The notes under the pieces are model-generated. The model searched no databases. It saw nothing but the letters and a program-made list of their open reading frames with translations, and was not told the origin of the DNA. Shown piece by piece: positions 9,084-17,666 of a DNA stretch of 64,000 bases; positions within the stretch are counted from its first letter, which is position 1; each line of letters opens with the position of its first letter. Source of the DNA: Enterobacter sp. JBIWA008 (GTDB lineage Bacteria; Pseudomonadota; Gammaproteobacteria; Enterobacterales; Enterobacteriaceae). The DNA lies in contig NZ_CP074149.1 of the NCBI RefSeq assembly GCF_019968765.1, forward strand, positions 2,418,001-2,482,000. The letters are read 5' to 3'. The position numbers and the translations under genes are program-made.

Positions 9084-9209
9084 GCGCAGTGTTTACCGTG
9101 GTTATATGGCATCAGCCGATAGAGCGACTGCACCAGACCCGAAGGTAAGCTGCGGCCGGATACCAGCGTTAAATCGATGTCCCCTGGCAGGGTGCCAGAC
9201 GGTGATTTT

Positions 9210-10199
9210 TCAGAACCGGGCAGTACCGGAATGAGAAAATTGTTTGCGGTACTGGGCCGGGGAAATCGCGAACTGCTGGCGAAAATGATGGCGCAGCGTC
9301 GATGCCTGGCCAAACCCGGTCTGTTCAGCGATGCTGTCGATGCTTAACCGGCTGCTTTCCAGATAATCTTTTGCTCTTAGCAGGCGCTCATTGATTAACC
9401 AGCGTGCGGGCGTCGTCCCCGTTGCCGCCTCGAAGCGACGAAGAAACGTGCGCTGGCTCATTCCGACCCTGCGCGCCAGCGAGTCGACGCTGTGCGGCTC
9501 TGTAAGATGCGTGTGCAAAAAATCAAACAGCTGGCCCAGACGCTGGCTCTCCCGCAGTTGCGCCACCGGCCGGCTCAGCTGCTGCGGCTGTGAACCATCC
9601 CGGTGAGGCGGAATAACCAGCCGTCGCGCCACGCTGTTGGCGGTTTCCATGCCATAATCCCGACGCACAACGTGAAGGCAGAGATCGATCCCCGCCGCGC
9701 TGCCCGCGGACGTCAGAATATCGCCTTCGTCATGGTAGAGCACATCCTCAACCACGTCGATGTCAGGGTAACGGGCTTTAAGCGCGTCAATGTAGCGCCA
9801 GTGCGTCGTGGCTTTGCGCCCGTTCAGCAGCCCCGTAGCGGCCAGTACAAACACACCCGAACAGATGGACAGCAGCTGGCATCCTCGCGCGCTGGCCTGG
9901 CGCAGTGCCTCGCAGAACGCGTCCGGAACCGGTGAATCCAGCCCCCGCCAGCCGGGAACCACAATCAGGTCAGCAGACGCAAGCAGGCTTAGATCACCAT
10001 CGGTAACGATGCGGATCCCGCCTGTCGCCCGGAGTTCACCGCTGTCAACGCTCGCCACCGCAAAACGATACCATTCATCGCCGAATTCGGGACGCGGAAG
10101 ACCGAAGATCTCCACCGCTACGCCGAACTCAAAGGTACACAGACCGTCATACGCCAGCACCACCACCTGCGGGCGGGCAATTTGTCTTAAGTTTGTCAT
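9210..10199 (-). CDS. ftrA: FtrA-type regulator (DJ-1/PfpI domain plus AraC HTH)
   Basis: A 329-residue GlxA/FtrA-type regulator. Residues 8-180 form a DJ-1/PfpI (glutamine amidotransferase-like) domain with the nucleophile-elbow motif LLSICSGVFVLAATGLL; the Cys is kept. Residues 225-325 form an AraC-type DNA-binding domain (DSLARRVGMSQRTFLRRFEAATG, then IDSIAEQTGFGQASTLRHHFRQ). I chose MTNLRQIARP as start because the domain begins just after it; in-frame ATGs at 10220 and 10232 are possible and none has a good Shine-Dalgarno site. It is divergent from a rhodanese gene, a pairing I recall for FtrA-annotated genes, and probably controls it. Confidence 0.85.
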   Translation of the reverse strand: MTNLRQIARPQVVVLAYDGLCTFEFGVAVEIFGLPRPEFGDEWYRFAVASVDSGELRATGGIRIVTDGDLSLLASADLIVVPGWRGLDSPVPDAFCEALRQASARGCQLLSICSGVFVLAATGLLNGRKATTHWRYIDALKARYPDIDVVEDVLYHDEGDILTSAGSAAGIDLCLHVVRRDYGMETANSVARRLVIPPHRDGSQPQQLSRPVAQLRESQRLGQLFDFLHTHLTEPHSVDSLARRVGMSQRTFLRRFEAATGTTPARWLINERLLRAKDYLESSRLSIDSIAEQTGFGQASTLRHHFRQQFAISPAQYRKQFSHSGTARF

Positions 10200-10259
10200 C
10201 TTTTTGCTGTTTTCTGGCATAAGCGAACGCATTCACGGGCTGAATTTGTGGATAGAGTA

Positions 10260-10269
10260 GTGTTAACAC
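10260..10269. promoter_or_regulatory. Palindrome GTGTTAACAC between ftrA and the rhodanese gene
   Basis: A 10-bp perfect palindrome in the 94-bp divergent gap, 24 bp before the rhodanese ATG. Possible regulator or -10 region element. The role is a guess. Confidence 0.3.
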
Positions 10270-10293
10270 AAACGCCAAAGATGAGGAAGGATC

Positions 10294-10707
10294 ATGAGTT
10301 ATGTTACTGAATTTCCGGCTGCCGAGCCGCAGGAAGCCGTTACCCATTTTCTGCGCCGCCTGAGCGTCGAAACCGACTGCGCAGATGTGCATCACGCCAT
10401 CGTCAACCATGAGCAGGACTTCGTGCTGCTGCACGTAGTGGGGAGCCCGGAGCAGTTTGCCCGCCGTCATGTGCCTGGCGCAGTACATCTGCCGCGGAGC
10501 CAGATTACCGCTGAGCGCATGGCCCAATGGCCTGAAGGCACGCTGTTCGTCGTTTACTGCGCTGGGCCGCACTGCAACGGCGCGGACAGAGCCGCGTTGA
10601 AGCTCGCGCGCCTCGGGCTGCCGGTCAAAATCATGCTCGGGGGGATAACCGGCTGGGAAGATGAAAAATTCGCCTTTGCCAGTAGCGAAACCGCCGCCGC
10701 GCTGTGA
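10294..10707 (+). CDS. Single-domain rhodanese-like sulfurtransferase
   Basis: A 137-residue cytoplasmic rhodanese-fold protein. It has the entry motif EQFARRHVPGAVHLP and the active-site loop VYCAGPHCNGA, where Cys89 is the predicted persulfide-carrying residue and Cys94 closes the loop. The ending GGITGWEDE is also typical. A good AGGAAGG site precedes the ATG. The protein probably moves sulfur or reacts with an electrophile under the control of the divergent FtrA-type regulator. The partner molecule cannot be read from the sequence. Confidence 0.85.
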   Translation: MSYVTEFPAAEPQEAVTHFLRRLSVETDCADVHHAIVNHEQDFVLLHVVGSPEQFARRHVPGAVHLPRSQITAERMAQWPEGTLFVVYCAGPHCNGADRAALKLARLGLPVKIMLGGITGWEDEKFAFASSETAAAL

Positions 10708-10775
10708 ACATGAATTTTTTTCAACACTCGTGAAATTTTCTCGTTTGCCGGAACAGGACAGGTATGACATCTTTT

Positions 10776-10804
10776 TTGGACATTTAGACACCCAGAAGTC
10801 TAAA
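10776..10804 (+). promoter_or_regulatory. MetJ-type operator overlapping a promoter
   Basis: Three tandem 8-bp met boxes lie at 10778-10801: GGACATTT, AGACACCC and AGAAGTCT. Against AGACGTCT they score 5/8, 5/8 and 7/8. They sit on an apparent promoter, TTGGAC (10776-10781), a 17-bp spacer, and TCTAAA (10799-10804). A MetJ dimer array here would repress the MetE-like gene when S-adenosylmethionine is plentiful. Confidence 0.7.
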
Positions 10805-10863
10805 AGTTCAAATGATGAATTATCACTGCTGGCAATTATCGCCGGCAGACTGAGGAGATTTCC

Positions 10864-11967
10864 ATGCAACGACACCACGCCCCGTATCGCGCCGATGTAG
10901 TCGGCAGTTTTTTACGCCCGGATGCCATCAAGCAGGCGCGCCTGAAGTTCGCCAGCGGCGAAATTGACGCCGGACAGCTTCGCGCGGTGGAAGACGATGC
11001 CATTCGCCAGGTCGTTGAGCAGCAGTGCGCGTGTGGCCTGCATGTTGTGACCGACGGTGAATTTCGCCGCGCCTGGTGGCACTTCGACTTCTTCGACGGT
11101 CTGCAGGGCGTTGAGCGTTACGATTCACAGCAGGGCATCCAGTTCAACGGGGTACAAACCAAAGCCCACGGCGTGCGCGTTAACGGCAAGCTGGGCTTTG
11201 GCGACCATCCGATGCTGGACGATTTCCGCTACCTGAAAAGCATCAGCGGCAATGCTCAGCCGAAGATGACCATTCCCAGCCCGAGCGTGCTCCATTTCCG
11301 CGGGGGCCGCAAAGACATCGATGCGACGGTGTACCCGGATCTGAATGACTATTTCGACGATCTGGCGACCACCTGGCGCGACGCCATCCGCGCGTTCTAT
11401 GATGCGGGCTGCCGTTACCTTCAGCTGGACGATACCGTCTGGGCCTATCTCTGTTCGGACGATCAGCGCCGTCAGATCCGCGAGCGCGGTGATGATGCCG
11501 ATGAGCTGGCACGCATCTATGCCCGCGTCCTGAACAAGGCGCTGGAAGGCAAGCCCGACGATCTGACCATCGGCCTGCACGTTTGTCGCGGTAACTTCCG
11601 TTCAACATGGATTTCCGAAGGCGGCTATGAGCCGGTGGCGGAAGTGCTGTTCGGGACGGTCAACGTTGACGCGTTCTTCCTTGAATACGACAACGACCGC
11701 AGCGGGGATTTCGCGCCATTGCGCTTCATTCGCCCGGGCAAGCAGCAGGTGGTGCTGGGCCTGATCACCACGAAAAACGGCGAGCTGGAGAACCCGGAGG
11801 GGATTAAAGCCCGTCTGGAAGAGGCGGCGAAATACGTGGCAAAAGAGCAAATTTGCCTCAGCCCGCAGTGCGGCTTTGCCTCTACCGAAGAGGGCAACAG
11901 CCTGAGTGAGTCCCAGCAGTGGGACAAAGTCCGTCTGGTCACGCAGATCGCCAGCGAAGTCTGGTAA
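10864..11967 (+). CDS. Short MetE-like cobalamin-independent methyltransferase
   Basis: A 367-residue protein of the MetE C-terminal (COG0620) fold. The four zinc ligands of cobalamin-independent methionine synthase are all present: His239 and Cys241 (LHVCRGN), Glu274 (FFLEYDN) and Cys336 (LSPQCGF). The N-terminal half of full MetE is absent, so the protein belongs with the stand-alone C-terminal-domain family (YxjG/YxjH-like). Such proteins move a methyl group onto homocysteine or a similar thiol, from a folate or another donor. The upstream met boxes support a role in methionine supply. It is monocistronic. The actual methyl donor is not known, and no MesX-like partner gene is adjacent. Confidence 0.88.
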   Translation: MQRHHAPYRADVVGSFLRPDAIKQARLKFASGEIDAGQLRAVEDDAIRQVVEQQCACGLHVVTDGEFRRAWWHFDFFDGLQGVERYDSQQGIQFNGVQTKAHGVRVNGKLGFGDHPMLDDFRYLKSISGNAQPKMTIPSPSVLHFRGGRKDIDATVYPDLNDYFDDLATTWRDAIRAFYDAGCRYLQLDDTVWAYLCSDDQRRQIRERGDDADELARIYARVLNKALEGKPDDLTIGLHVCRGNFRSTWISEGGYEPVAEVLFGTVNVDAFFLEYDNDRSGDFAPLRFIRPGKQQVVLGLITTKNGELENPEGIKARLEEAAKYVAKEQICLSPQCGFASTEEGNSLSESQQWDKVRLVTQIASEVW

Positions 11968-11978
11968 AACATCCTCCT

Positions 11979-12007
11979 CAGCGCTGCATTATAAAAGTGC
12001 AGCGCTG
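11979..12007. promoter_or_regulatory. NtrC-like enhancer site in a 10-bp dyad upstream of urtA
   Basis: CAGCGCTGCA and TGCAGCGCTG form a perfect 10-bp inverted repeat around a 9-nt spacer with no T-run. Inside it, TGCATT-N5-AGTGCA (11985-12001) has the size and ends of the NtrC consensus TGCACC-N5-GGTGCA. Its centre is about 106 bp before the start point expected from the sigma-54 promoter, a normal enhancer distance. Confidence 0.6.
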
Positions 12008-12072
12008 TGCCATTCTGAGTCGTTCTCTTTACATCCTGCGTTCTCCCTCCTGAAATAGCGCTTCCTCCATTC

Positions 12073-12088
12073 TGGCATCCTTTTTGCT
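12073..12088 (+). promoter_or_regulatory. Sigma-54 promoter of the urt operon
   Basis: TGGCAT-N5-TTGCT, with GG (12074-12075) and GC (12086-12087) exactly ten bases apart, fits the -24/-12 consensus. The predicted start point is near 12099, 70 bp before urtA. Confidence 0.78.
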
Positions 12089-12168
12089 GCTGCTTCGCTG
12101 ACACATTTTTTCCGCGTCCACGCCGTAACGGACGTTTTCGCACAGCGTTCTTTTTCAGGAGTGAAAAT

Positions 12169-13440
12169 ATGCAGCGTCGTACCTTATTAAAAGCCTTTGC
12201 GTTATCCGCGTCCGTCGTGGCGATGGGAATGAGTTTTGGCGTGCAGGCGGCCGATACCATCAAAGTGGGGATCATGCATTCTCTTTCCGGCACCATGGCC
12301 ATCTCCGAAACGCCGCTGAAAGACGTCGCGCTGATGACCATCGACGAGATCAACGCGAAAGGGGGCGTGCTGGGTAAAAAACTGGAGCCGGTGGTGGTGG
12401 ATCCGGCCTCAAACTGGCCGCTGTTTGCCGAGAAAGCCCGCCAGCTGTTAAGTCAGGATAAAGTGGCGGTGGTATTCGGATGCTGGACGTCGGTATCGCG
12501 CAAATCCGTGCTGCCGGTCTTCGAGGAGCTGAACGGTCTGCTGTTCTATCCGGTGCAGTATGAAGGCGAAGAGATGTCGCCGAACGTCTTCTATACCGGC
12601 GCGGCACCGAACCAGCAGGCCATTCCGGCGGTGGAATACCTGATGAGTGAAGATGGCGGCGCGGCGAAGCGCTTCTTCCTGCTGGGCACGGACTATGTTT
12701 ACCCACGCACTACCAACAAGATCCTGCGCGCTTTCCTGCATTCGAAAGGGGTGGAGGATAAGGACATCGAGGAGGTTTACACCCCGTTTGGCCATAGCGA
12801 CTACCAGACCATCGTCGCCAACATCAAGAAATTCTCTGCGGGCGGTAAAACCGCCGTGGTGTCGACCATCAACGGTGATTCCAACGTTCCGTTCTACAAA
12901 GAGCTGGCTAATCAGGGGCTGAAGGCAACCGACGTGCCGGTGGTGGCGTTCTCCGTGGGAGAAGAAGAGCTGCGCGGGATTGACACCAAACCGCTGGTCG
13001 GCAACCTCGCGGCGTGGAACTACTTTGAATCCGTGGATAACCCGACCAACCAGGCCTTCGTGGCGGATTACAAAGCCTATGCGAAGGCGCACAAGCTGCC
13101 GAACGCCGATACCGTGGTGACCAACGACCCGATGGAAGCGACTTACGTGGGGATTCATATGTGGGCGCAGGCGGTGGAAAAAGCGGGCACTACCGACGTG
13201 GACAAAGTGCGTGCGGCGATGGCCGGCCAGTCCTTTAAGGCGCCGTCAGGCTTTACGCTCACCATGGATGCCACCAACCACCATCTGCATAAGCCGGTCA
13301 TGATCGGTGAAATCGAGGGCAACGGTCAGTTTAACGTTGTGTGGCAGACGGAACAGCCGGTACGCGCCCAGCCGTGGAGTCCGTTCATCGCCGGGAATGA
13401 TAAAAAGCCCGACCAGCCGATGAAAACCGCCAGCAACTAA
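12169..13440 (+). CDS. urtA: UrtA, urea ABC transporter periplasmic binding protein
   Basis: A 423-residue branched-chain-type binding protein of the urea/short-amide subfamily. The N-terminal signal begins MQRRTLLKAF, a twin-arginine-like motif, followed by a hydrophobic stretch and cleavage near VQAADT, so Tat export is likely. Motifs such as GIMHSLSGTMAISE, FGCWTSVSRKSVLPVFEE, LLFYPVQYEGEE and FLLGTDYVYPRTTN are typical of UrtA. It captures urea in the periplasm for UrtBCDE. It is the first gene of five, behind a sigma-54 promoter, so expression should rise when nitrogen is limiting. AGGAG sits just before the ATG. Confidence 0.95.
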   Translation: MQRRTLLKAFALSASVVAMGMSFGVQAADTIKVGIMHSLSGTMAISETPLKDVALMTIDEINAKGGVLGKKLEPVVVDPASNWPLFAEKARQLLSQDKVAVVFGCWTSVSRKSVLPVFEELNGLLFYPVQYEGEEMSPNVFYTGAAPNQQAIPAVEYLMSEDGGAAKRFFLLGTDYVYPRTTNKILRAFLHSKGVEDKDIEEVYTPFGHSDYQTIVANIKKFSAGGKTAVVSTINGDSNVPFYKELANQGLKATDVPVVAFSVGEEELRGIDTKPLVGNLAAWNYFESVDNPTNQAFVADYKAYAKAHKLPNADTVVTNDPMEATYVGIHMWAQAVEKAGTTDVDKVRAAMAGQSFKAPSGFTLTMDATNHHLHKPVMIGEIEGNGQFNVVWQTEQPVRAQPWSPFIAGNDKKPDQPMKTASN

Positions 13441-13464
13441 GACATCACCGCAGGGAGAAACGTC

Positions 13465-15039
13465 ATGAACGCCATGCGCATGTTCATCGCTTTTGTATGG
13501 CTTTCCGGACTGCTGCCAGGGATGGTGCAGGCATCGGATGCCGATCGTTTTGTTGCCGCCAGCCGCAGCCAGCAGGCGGATTTGCTGACGCAGTGGGCCG
13601 CCGCGCCGGATGCGTCAAGGCTGCCGCTCCTTGAGGCGCTGCAACAGGAAAACCTCTACGTTGATACGCAAAAGCACGCCTTTGCGCAGCGCAACGGTCA
13701 AATGGTCTCGCTCGGTGACGCTCAGGCGGCTGAAGGGGCAACCAAAGCCGTTCGTCTGACCAACCGGCTGCGCGTGCTGGCCGCCACGGCCATCGCTACG
13801 CATCAGCTGGTGAGTGACGGTGTCACAGAAAGGCGTGCGGCAGCCCGTCAGCTGCAGCGGGATGCCCAGCCCGGGATGCTCGCTTTTCTGGAGAAACGGG
13901 TAAACGATGAAACGGACGCGGTGGCGCGTCAGGCGCTGCTGCTGGCGGTGGCGAATCTCCAGCTGGCCAGCCCGCAGGCAGAGGTGCGCCGTAAGGCCGT
14001 CGAGTTATTAGGGCAGTCCGACGATCCGGACGTGGAGTCCAGACTCACCCCGTTTACCCAGGCGCAGACGGAGCCGGATAGCGGCGTTCGCGCGGCCGCA
14101 GAGGAGAGTCTTAGCCAGATCCAGCATCGACTGATGTGGGGCGATCTGCTGGGCCAGGCCTTTATGGGGCTGTCACTGGGGTCGGTGCTGCTGCTGGTGG
14201 CGCTGGGGCTTGCCATTACCTACGGCCTGCTGGGCGTGATTAACATGGCCCACGGCGAGATGCTGATGCTTGGCGCGTATGCCACCTGGATGGTGCAGCA
14301 GGCGGTGGCCGGGCTTGCGCCCCAGTGGCTGGCGCTCTATCCCGTTATCGCGCTGCCGGTCGCGTTCTGCCTGACGGCGGGCATCGGGATGGTGCTGGAG
14401 CGCACCGTGATCCGTCATCTGTACGGTCGTCCTCTGGAAACGCTGCTGGCGACGTGGGGCATCAGCCTGATGCTTATCCAGCTGGTGCGCATGACCTTTG
14501 GCGCCCAGAACCTCGAGGTCGCGAACCCGGCATGGCTCTCCGGCGGGGTGCAGGTTTTTGCCAACCTGACGCTGCCGTGGAACCGCATTGTGGTGCTGGG
14601 CTTCGTGCTGCTGGTGCTGTTCTTTACCTGGCTCATTCTGAACAAAACCCGCCTGGGGCTGAACGTGCGCGCGGTAACGCAGAATCGCAGCATGGCCGCC
14701 TGCTGCGGGGTACCGACAGGGCGCGTGGATATGCTTGCCTTCGGGCTTGGCTCCGGGATTGCGGGGTTAGGCGGCGTGGCGTTATCGCAGCTCGGTAACG
14801 TCGGGCCGGAGCTGGGCCAGGGCTATATCATCGACTCTTTCCTTGTGGTGGTGCTCGGAGGTGTAGGCCAGCTGGCAGGCAGCGTGGCCGCGGCGTTTGG
14901 TCTGGGGATCTTTAATAAAATCCTTGAACCACAGATGGGGGCGGTACTGGGCAAGATCGTGATTCTGGTGGCGATCGTGCTGTTTATTCAGAAACGCCCC
15001 CAGGGGCTGTTTGCGCTGAAAGGGAGGGTGATTGACTGA
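13465..15039 (+). CDS. urtB: UrtB, urea ABC transporter permease
   Basis: A 524-residue permease of the LivH type. It has a cleavable signal peptide and a long periplasmic N-terminal region (about residues 25-225) with alpha-helical, HEAT-like pieces, which is normal for UrtB. The permease domain follows (GLAITYGLLGVINMAHGEMLMLGAYATW; GLNVRAVTQNRSMAACCG; VVLGGVGQLAGS). With UrtC it forms the membrane channel for urea. The stop codon TGA shares one base with the urtC ATG, so the two are translationally coupled. Confidence 0.95.
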   Translation: MNAMRMFIAFVWLSGLLPGMVQASDADRFVAASRSQQADLLTQWAAAPDASRLPLLEALQQENLYVDTQKHAFAQRNGQMVSLGDAQAAEGATKAVRLTNRLRVLAATAIATHQLVSDGVTERRAAARQLQRDAQPGMLAFLEKRVNDETDAVARQALLLAVANLQLASPQAEVRRKAVELLGQSDDPDVESRLTPFTQAQTEPDSGVRAAAEESLSQIQHRLMWGDLLGQAFMGLSLGSVLLLVALGLAITYGLLGVINMAHGEMLMLGAYATWMVQQAVAGLAPQWLALYPVIALPVAFCLTAGIGMVLERTVIRHLYGRPLETLLATWGISLMLIQLVRMTFGAQNLEVANPAWLSGGVQVFANLTLPWNRIVVLGFVLLVLFFTWLILNKTRLGLNVRAVTQNRSMAACCGVPTGRVDMLAFGLGSGIAGLGGVALSQLGNVGPELGQGYIIDSFLVVVLGGVGQLAGSVAAAFGLGIFNKILEPQMGAVLGKIVILVAIVLFIQKRPQGLFALKGRVID

Positions 15040-16112
15040 TGAGCCAGCCGCTGACCTTAACGCTGGCGCGCAAAGCGCCACGCACCACGCAGATTGCGGG
15101 CAGCCTGATGGTGGTGTGCTTACTGATATTGCCCTTTTTCGCCTTACTGCCTGCGACGCATCCGCTGGCGCTATCGACCTGGATGCTGACGCTTATCGGC
15201 AAGATCCTCTGCTACGCCATCGTTGCGGTGGCGCTGGATCTGGTGTGGGGCTATGCGGGTATGCTATCGCTTGGGCACGGCATCTTCTTTGCCCTGGGCG
15301 GCTACGCGATGGGCATGTACCTGATGCGCCAGGCCGCGGGTGACGGTCTGCCTGCGTTCATGTCGTTTCTCTCCTGGAGCGAACTGCCGTGGTTCTGGTG
15401 GGGAACCCAGCATTTTGCCTGGGCGCTGGTGCTGATTGTGCTGGTTCCGGGGCTGTTGGCGCTGATATTTGGCTGGTTTGCCTTCCGCTCAAAGATCAAA
15501 GGGGTCTATTTCTCGATTATGACCCAGGCGCTGACCTACGCCGGGATGCTGCTATTCTTTCGCAACGAAACCGGTTTTGGCGGCAATAACGGCTTTACCG
15601 GCTTCACCACGCTGCTCGGGTTTTCGGTAACGGAAACGACCACCCGTATCGCGCTGTTTCTGGCAACCGTGCTGTTGCTGCTCCTGGCCCTGGGCACGGG
15701 ATTTGCGCTGGCGAAGAGCAAGTTTGGCCGCATCCTGACCGCCGTTCGCGACGCCGAAAACCGCCTGACGTTTTGCGGCTACGATCCGCGCGGCTTCAAG
15801 CTGCTGGTCTGGACGCTCTCTGCCGTGCTGTGCGGCCTGGCGGGGGCGCTGTACGTCCCGCAGGTGGGCATTATCAACCCGGGCGAAATGTCACCCACGA
15901 ACTCGATAGAAGCCGCCATCTGGGTGGCGCTGGGCGGGCGCGGGACGCTGGTGGGGCCGGTGATTGGCGCGGCGCTGGTGAACGGGGCTAAGAGCTTCTT
16001 CACCGTTGCGATGCCCGAATACTGGCAGCTATTTCTGGGGTTAATTTTTATCGCCGTCACGCTGTTTTTACCGCGCGGCGTCTACGGTCTGTTTCGAAAG
16101 GGAGACAAATAA
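15039..16112 (+). CDS. urtC: UrtC, urea ABC transporter permease
   Basis: A 357-residue LivM-type permease with about ten membrane segments. Motifs include ALDLVWGYAGMLSLGHGIFFALGGYAMGMY, the UrtC-typical insertion FLSWSELPWFWWGTQ, and AVRDAENRLTFCGYDP. It partners UrtB in the inner membrane. It overlaps urtB by one base at the start and urtD by one base at the stop (TAATG), so the operon is tightly packed. Confidence 0.95.
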   Translation: MSQPLTLTLARKAPRTTQIAGSLMVVCLLILPFFALLPATHPLALSTWMLTLIGKILCYAIVAVALDLVWGYAGMLSLGHGIFFALGGYAMGMYLMRQAAGDGLPAFMSFLSWSELPWFWWGTQHFAWALVLIVLVPGLLALIFGWFAFRSKIKGVYFSIMTQALTYAGMLLFFRNETGFGGNNGFTGFTTLLGFSVTETTTRIALFLATVLLLLLALGTGFALAKSKFGRILTAVRDAENRLTFCGYDPRGFKLLVWTLSAVLCGLAGALYVPQVGIINPGEMSPTNSIEAAIWVALGGRGTLVGPVIGAALVNGAKSFFTVAMPEYWQLFLGLIFIAVTLFLPRGVYGLFRKGDK

Positions 16113-16909
16113 TGCAGCCAGCCGAAGGGTTATTCACCCGCCAGTTGCCCGGCGATCGTTACCGTGAACAGACCGATCCGGTGCTTCAGCTTGAGGCCAT
16201 CAACGTCAATTTTGATGGCTTTCAGGCCCTGACCGATCTGTCGCTGAATATCGGCGTGGGCGAGCTGCGCTGCTTGATTGGCCCCAACGGAGCCGGTAAA
16301 ACCACGCTGATGGACGTCATCACCGGCAAAACGCGGCCAAAAAGCGGCAGGGCCATTTACGATCAGTCCATCGACCTGACCGCGCTGGAGCCTGCAGCCA
16401 TTGCACGCCAGGGCATTGGGCGTAAATTCCAGAAACCCACGGTTTTTGAAGCGCTGACGGTGTGGGAGAACCTGGAGATCGCCATGAAAAATGATAAATC
16501 CGTCTGGGCGAGCCTGCGGGCAAAACTCAACGGTGAACAGCGCGACCGCATTGATGAGATGCTGGTTTTGCTGCGTCTTAGCAGCGAACGCGATCGCCGC
16601 GCCGGGCTGCTTTCGCACGGGCAAAAACAGTTTCTGGAAATCGGTATGCTTCTTGTTCAGGACCCGCACCTGCTCCTGCTGGATGAACCGGCCGCCGGGA
16701 TGACCGACGCGGAAACCGAATACACCGCCGAGCTGTTCAAAACGCTGTCGGGTAAGCATTCTCTGATGGTGGTGGAGCACGATATGGGTTTTGTTGAGAC
16801 CATCGCTGACCACGTGACGGTGCTGCATCAGGGGCGAGTGCTGGCGGAAGGTTCGCTTCGCGAGGTGCAGGCCAACGAGCAGGTGATTGAGGTCTATCTG
16901 GGGCGCTAA
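16112..16909 (+). CDS. urtD: UrtD, urea ABC transporter ATPase
   Basis: A 265-residue LivG-type ATPase of the urea transporter. Visible motifs are Walker A (GPNGAGKTT), the Q-loop region, a signature motif in the form LSHGQKQFLEIGM, Walker B (LLLLDEPAAGM) and the switch histidine (VVEHDMGFV). LSHGQ instead of LSGGQ is a known variation of this subfamily. It overlaps the urtC stop by one base, and urtE begins 7 bases after its own stop. Confidence 0.95.
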   Translation: MQPAEGLFTRQLPGDRYREQTDPVLQLEAINVNFDGFQALTDLSLNIGVGELRCLIGPNGAGKTTLMDVITGKTRPKSGRAIYDQSIDLTALEPAAIARQGIGRKFQKPTVFEALTVWENLEIAMKNDKSVWASLRAKLNGEQRDRIDEMLVLLRLSSERDRRAGLLSHGQKQFLEIGMLLVQDPHLLLLDEPAAGMTDAETEYTAELFKTLSGKHSLMVVEHDMGFVETIADHVTVLHQGRVLAEGSLREVQANEQVIEVYLGR

Positions 16910-16915
16910 GGAGCG

Positions 16916-17617
16916 ATGATGTTACAGGTTAACGAACTGAATCAGTATTACGGCGGCAGCCATATCCTGCGCGGCGTGAGTTTTGAGGCCGTCACCGGAG
17001 AAGTCACCTGCCTGCTTGGGCGCAACGGCGTCGGGAAAACCACGCTGCTGAAGTGTCTGATGGGGCTGATCCCGGCGAAAACCGGGGAGGTCATCTGGCA
17101 GGGTAAAAAGATCACTCACAGCAAGCCGCACCAGCGGGTGCAGTCCGGAGTAGCGTACGTCCCGCAGGGCCGCGAGATTTTCCCGCGCCTGACCGTAGAA
17201 GAGAATCTTCTGCTGGGGCTGTCGCGATTTTCCGCCCGCGAGGCGAAGCAGGTTCCGGATGAGATCTGGCAGCTGTTCCCGGTGCTTAAAGATATGAAAA
17301 ATCGCCGCGGGGGCGATCTCTCCGGTGGACAGCAGCAGCAGCTGGCGATTGGTCGCGCATTGGCGAGTCGTCCGCAGCTGCTGATTCTGGATGAGCCGAC
17401 CGAAGGCATACAGCCGTCGGTGATTAAAGAGATAGGCCACGTGATCCGCACCCTGGCGGATCGGGGAGATATGGCGATCCTGCTGGTGGAGCAGTTTTAC
17501 GACTTTGCCGCCGAGCTGGCCGACAGCTATCTGCTGATGTCGCGCGGCACCATTATCCAGCGCGGACGGGGTGAAAACATGGAGCAGGAAGACGTTCGCG
17601 GGCTGGTTGCGATTTAA
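16916..17617 (+). CDS. urtE: UrtE, urea ABC transporter ATPase
   Basis: A 233-residue LivF-type ATPase, the second nucleotide-binding subunit of the urea transporter. Walker A is GRNGVGKTT, the signature is LSGGQQQQLAIGRAL and Walker B is LLILDEPTEGI. AGGAGCG lies just before the start ATGATG. It is the last gene of the operon; its stop codon directly abuts the Zur box of zinT, and there is no terminator in between, so some read-through into zinT is possible. No urease genes are in the window, so imported urea must be used by enzymes encoded elsewhere. Confidence 0.95.
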   Translation: MMLQVNELNQYYGGSHILRGVSFEAVTGEVTCLLGRNGVGKTTLLKCLMGLIPAKTGEVIWQGKKITHSKPHQRVQSGVAYVPQGREIFPRLTVEENLLLGLSRFSAREAKQVPDEIWQLFPVLKDMKNRRGGDLSGGQQQQLAIGRALASRPQLLILDEPTEGIQPSVIKEIGHVIRTLADRGDMAILLVEQFYDFAAELADSYLLMSRGTIIQRGRGENMEQEDVRGLVAI

Positions 17618-17636
17618 AATGTTATAATATAACATT
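17618..17636. promoter_or_regulatory. Zur box upstream of zinT
   Basis: AATGTTATAATATAACATT is a perfect palindrome (9-bp arms around a central A) and fits the enterobacterial Zur consensus. It begins at the base after the urtE stop and lies 30 bp before the zinT ATG. Confidence 0.9.
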
Positions 17637-17666
17637 CGCATTCTTATAAAACGGAATGAGGGTGTT

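Noticed and set aside
17637..17666. Terminator expected between urtE and zinT
   Set aside because: No hairpin with T-run found; the only dyad is the Zur box.
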